The notes below the pieces were generated by a model. The model saw only the letters and a program-made list of their open reading frames with translations, was not told where the DNA came from and did not search any database. The position numbers and the translations under genes were made by a program. A stretch of DNA of 64,000 nt from Aphelocoma coerulescens (lineage: Eukaryota > Chordata > Aves > Passeriformes > Corvidae): contig NW_027183981.1 in assembly GCF_041296385.1 (NCBI RefSeq), positions 2,110,501 to 2,174,500 of the forward strand. Reading direction: 5' to 3'. Of this stretch, positions 62,712 to 64,000 are shown in pieces; the first letter of the stretch is position 1, and each line of letters opens with the position of its first letter.

Positions 62712-63558
62712 TGCCATCCTGTATTCGAGATTTAAAGACGGAGGGCTGGGGTTTATCAAATTGGCGGCGCTTATACCTAGTATTCAAGCGCGAAGATTGC
62801 ACAGATTAGCTCAATCTTCGGATGGGACCTTGGTTTCTTTTTTGAAGGGTGAACATCTAGAATTGATACATGAGAAATTATGGGTTAAAGCTGGGGGTGT
62901 ACGAGAGTCCGTCCCCCAAATTTGGGACCCCATCCCATTGATGGAAGTCGCTAGCGAGGGGAGTGAAGCCTTGTCTGAGTGGGAGGCACCACGTTCCAAG
63001 CTTCGCCTTCCTAGGCCCTGTGACTGGCGGAAGGTGGAATTCAATAAATGGAAACATCTGGTTGCCCAGGGCCATGGGATCGAAAATTTTGAGAATGATA
63101 AGATCAGTAATGACTGGTTGATGCATTACCGCAGCATCCCTCACAGAAAACTCATAACGGCGCTGCAATTAAGAGCGAAGGTCTACCCCACTCGGGAATT
63201 CTTAGCAAGGGGTAGACACGATGTCTGTGTTCGATCCTGCAGACACTGCGGCGCCGAATATGAATCAGCGTCCCATGTCATCGGAAAATGCCCAATTACT
63301 CAGGACGCCAGAATTAAAAGGCATAATTTCATCTGCGAAACCCTTAGCCGAGAAGCTAAGAGGGAGAATTGGACGGTTTTCCAGGAGCCGCATTTGAGAG
63401 ATGAAGAAAATGAGTTATTTAAGCCTGATTTAATCTTTGTGAAGGATGCTAAGGCACTTGTAGTGGACGTAACAGTGAGATACGAGCACAGCAATTCTTC
63501 ACTGAAAGGGGCCGCTGTGGAGAAGGCAAAAAAGTATCCTTCTTCCACAGATTTGTGA
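62671..63558 (+). CDS. R2 linker/CCHC/endonuclease segment, copy 15
   Basis: Catalytic residues intact. Shifted tail at 63539-63775. Confidence 0.94.
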   Translation, partial: SVKERLHLPTCTCDAILYSRFKDGGLGFIKLAALIPSIQARRLHRLAQSSDGTLVSFLKGEHLELIHEKLWVKAGGVRESVPQIWDPIPLMEVASEGSEALSEWEAPRSKLRLPRPCDWRKVEFNKWKHLVAQGHGIENFENDKISNDWLMHYRSIPHRKLITALQLRAKVYPTREFLARGRHDVCVRSCRHCGAEYESASHVIGKCPITQDARIKRHNFICETLSREAKRENWTVFQEPHLRDEENELFKPDLIFVKDAKALVVDVTVRYEHSNSSLKGAAVEKAKKYPSSTDL

Positions 63559-63966
63559 CCTCACTAATGTAACATCTGTAGAGTTCACTGGTTTCCCCTT
63601 AGGAGCGCGGGGGAAATGGTATGAGAGGAACTCTGAATTGCTACAGGCCTTGGGACTCTCTAAAACGAGGCTAGGGAGACTAGCCCGGGCCCTGGCATCC
63701 AGAGCACTCTTCTCTTCTGTAGATATCGTACATATGTTCGCAAGCAAAGCCAGATTGTTTGTACCTTTACAATAAAGGCCCCTTCCCTGAGTGGTTCGAG
63801 CTGGACAGTGGAATTGGTTTTGGGTGGGAGGGGTTCACCCGTCATAACGCGTCTTGCCCATATTTGGGCTACAAATTTGGATTCGACCAGGTGGACGGGC
63901 CACCTTTACTTAACCCAGAAAAGAAACATACCATTTTATATGTTTATTAAATAGCCATAGTTACTA

Positions 63967-64000
63967 ACTGGGCATAGCTGCAGAGGTCGCACCTCCTCGT
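63967..64000 (+). mobile_element. R2 copy 16, first 34 bases (cut by window edge)
   Basis: The first part of the ribozyme, up to the P3 loop, follows the 3' UTR of copy 15 at the same junction as elsewhere, so the array continues to the right. Confidence 0.9.

Larger units (their letters stand above)
59785..63966 (+). mobile_element. R2 copy 15 (full unit, ORF broken)
   Basis: 4182 bp. A62664 (Lys), plus private T59935 in the leader and silent A61079. Confidence 0.96.
1..64000 (+). repeat. Head-to-tail tandem array of R2 retrotransposon units (about 4182 bp period)
   Basis: The same 4.18-kb sequence repeats without interruption across the whole window: 15 full units plus two partial ones, all in the same orientation. 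Unit starts, set at the ribozyme, are 1241, 5423, 9605, 13787, 17969, 22151, 26333, 30514, 34695, 38877, 43058, 47240, 51422, 55603, 59785 and 63967. Spacing is 4182 bp except for copies 7, 8, 10 and 13 (4181 bp), which share a one-base deletion. Only a few single-base differences per unit are visible. No 28S rDNA separates the units, unlike normal R2 copies, which each sit in their own rRNA gene. Confidence 0.97.

Noticed and set aside
1..64000. CRISPR array, phage or bacterial operon
   Set aside because: The repeat unit is 4.18 kb with eukaryotic R2 domains; no short spaced repeats or bacterial genes are present.
1..64000. Assembly artefact from circular or looping assembly
   Set aside because: The units differ by ordered single-base variants and a one-base indel, which a simple loop would not create. 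Exact duplicate blocks (copies 2-5, 8-14) still deserve a check with long reads.

Overview
The window is one long tandem array of a single mobile element: an R2-type non-LTR retrotransposon (three zinc fingers, Myb, reverse transcriptase, CCHC motif, restriction-like endonuclease). All copies lie head to tail on the + strand with a period of 4182 bp (4181 bp in four copies). There are 15 complete units (copies 1-15), flanked by the 3' end of a copy at the left edge (1-1240) and the first bases of another at the right edge (63967-64000). No other gene, no ribosomal RNA gene and no unrelated DNA is visible. The source is an animal nuclear genome. Three N-terminal fingers are typical of the R2-A clade, known from vertebrates and some arthropods such as horseshoe crabs. 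The host species cannot be named from the sequence.

Layout of a unit, with copy 1 coordinates: an HDV-like self-cleaving ribozyme fold (1241-1317); a 5' leader with a strong hairpin (1318-1546); an N-terminal coding segment (1547-1939); zinc fingers and Myb (1897-2961); reverse transcriptase (2986-4167); linker, CCHC motif and endonuclease (4127-5014); a C-terminal tail in another frame (4995-5231); and a 3' UTR (5232-5422) running straight into the ribozyme of the next unit. In a working R2 these parts form one polyprotein. The fingers and Myb bind the 28S rDNA target, the endonuclease nicks it, and the RT primes cDNA synthesis from the nick on the element's 3' UTR. The ribozyme frees the RNA 5' end from the host co-transcript.

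Here the polyprotein is broken at five places, and the breaks are the same in every unit. The array was therefore probably amplified from one already dead copy and now behaves as satellite DNA with an R2 sequence. The units are nearly identical. The few variants are arranged in blocks: a two-unit higher-order repeat in copies 2-5 and a three-unit (12,545 bp) higher-order repeat over copies 8-14. This pattern points to unequal exchange rather than independent insertions.

The most interesting point is the arrangement itself: a ribozyme fold at every unit boundary. If the array is transcribed, it could in principle self-process into unit-length RNAs. The outer part of stem P1 is mismatched at the junction, so activity has to be tested.
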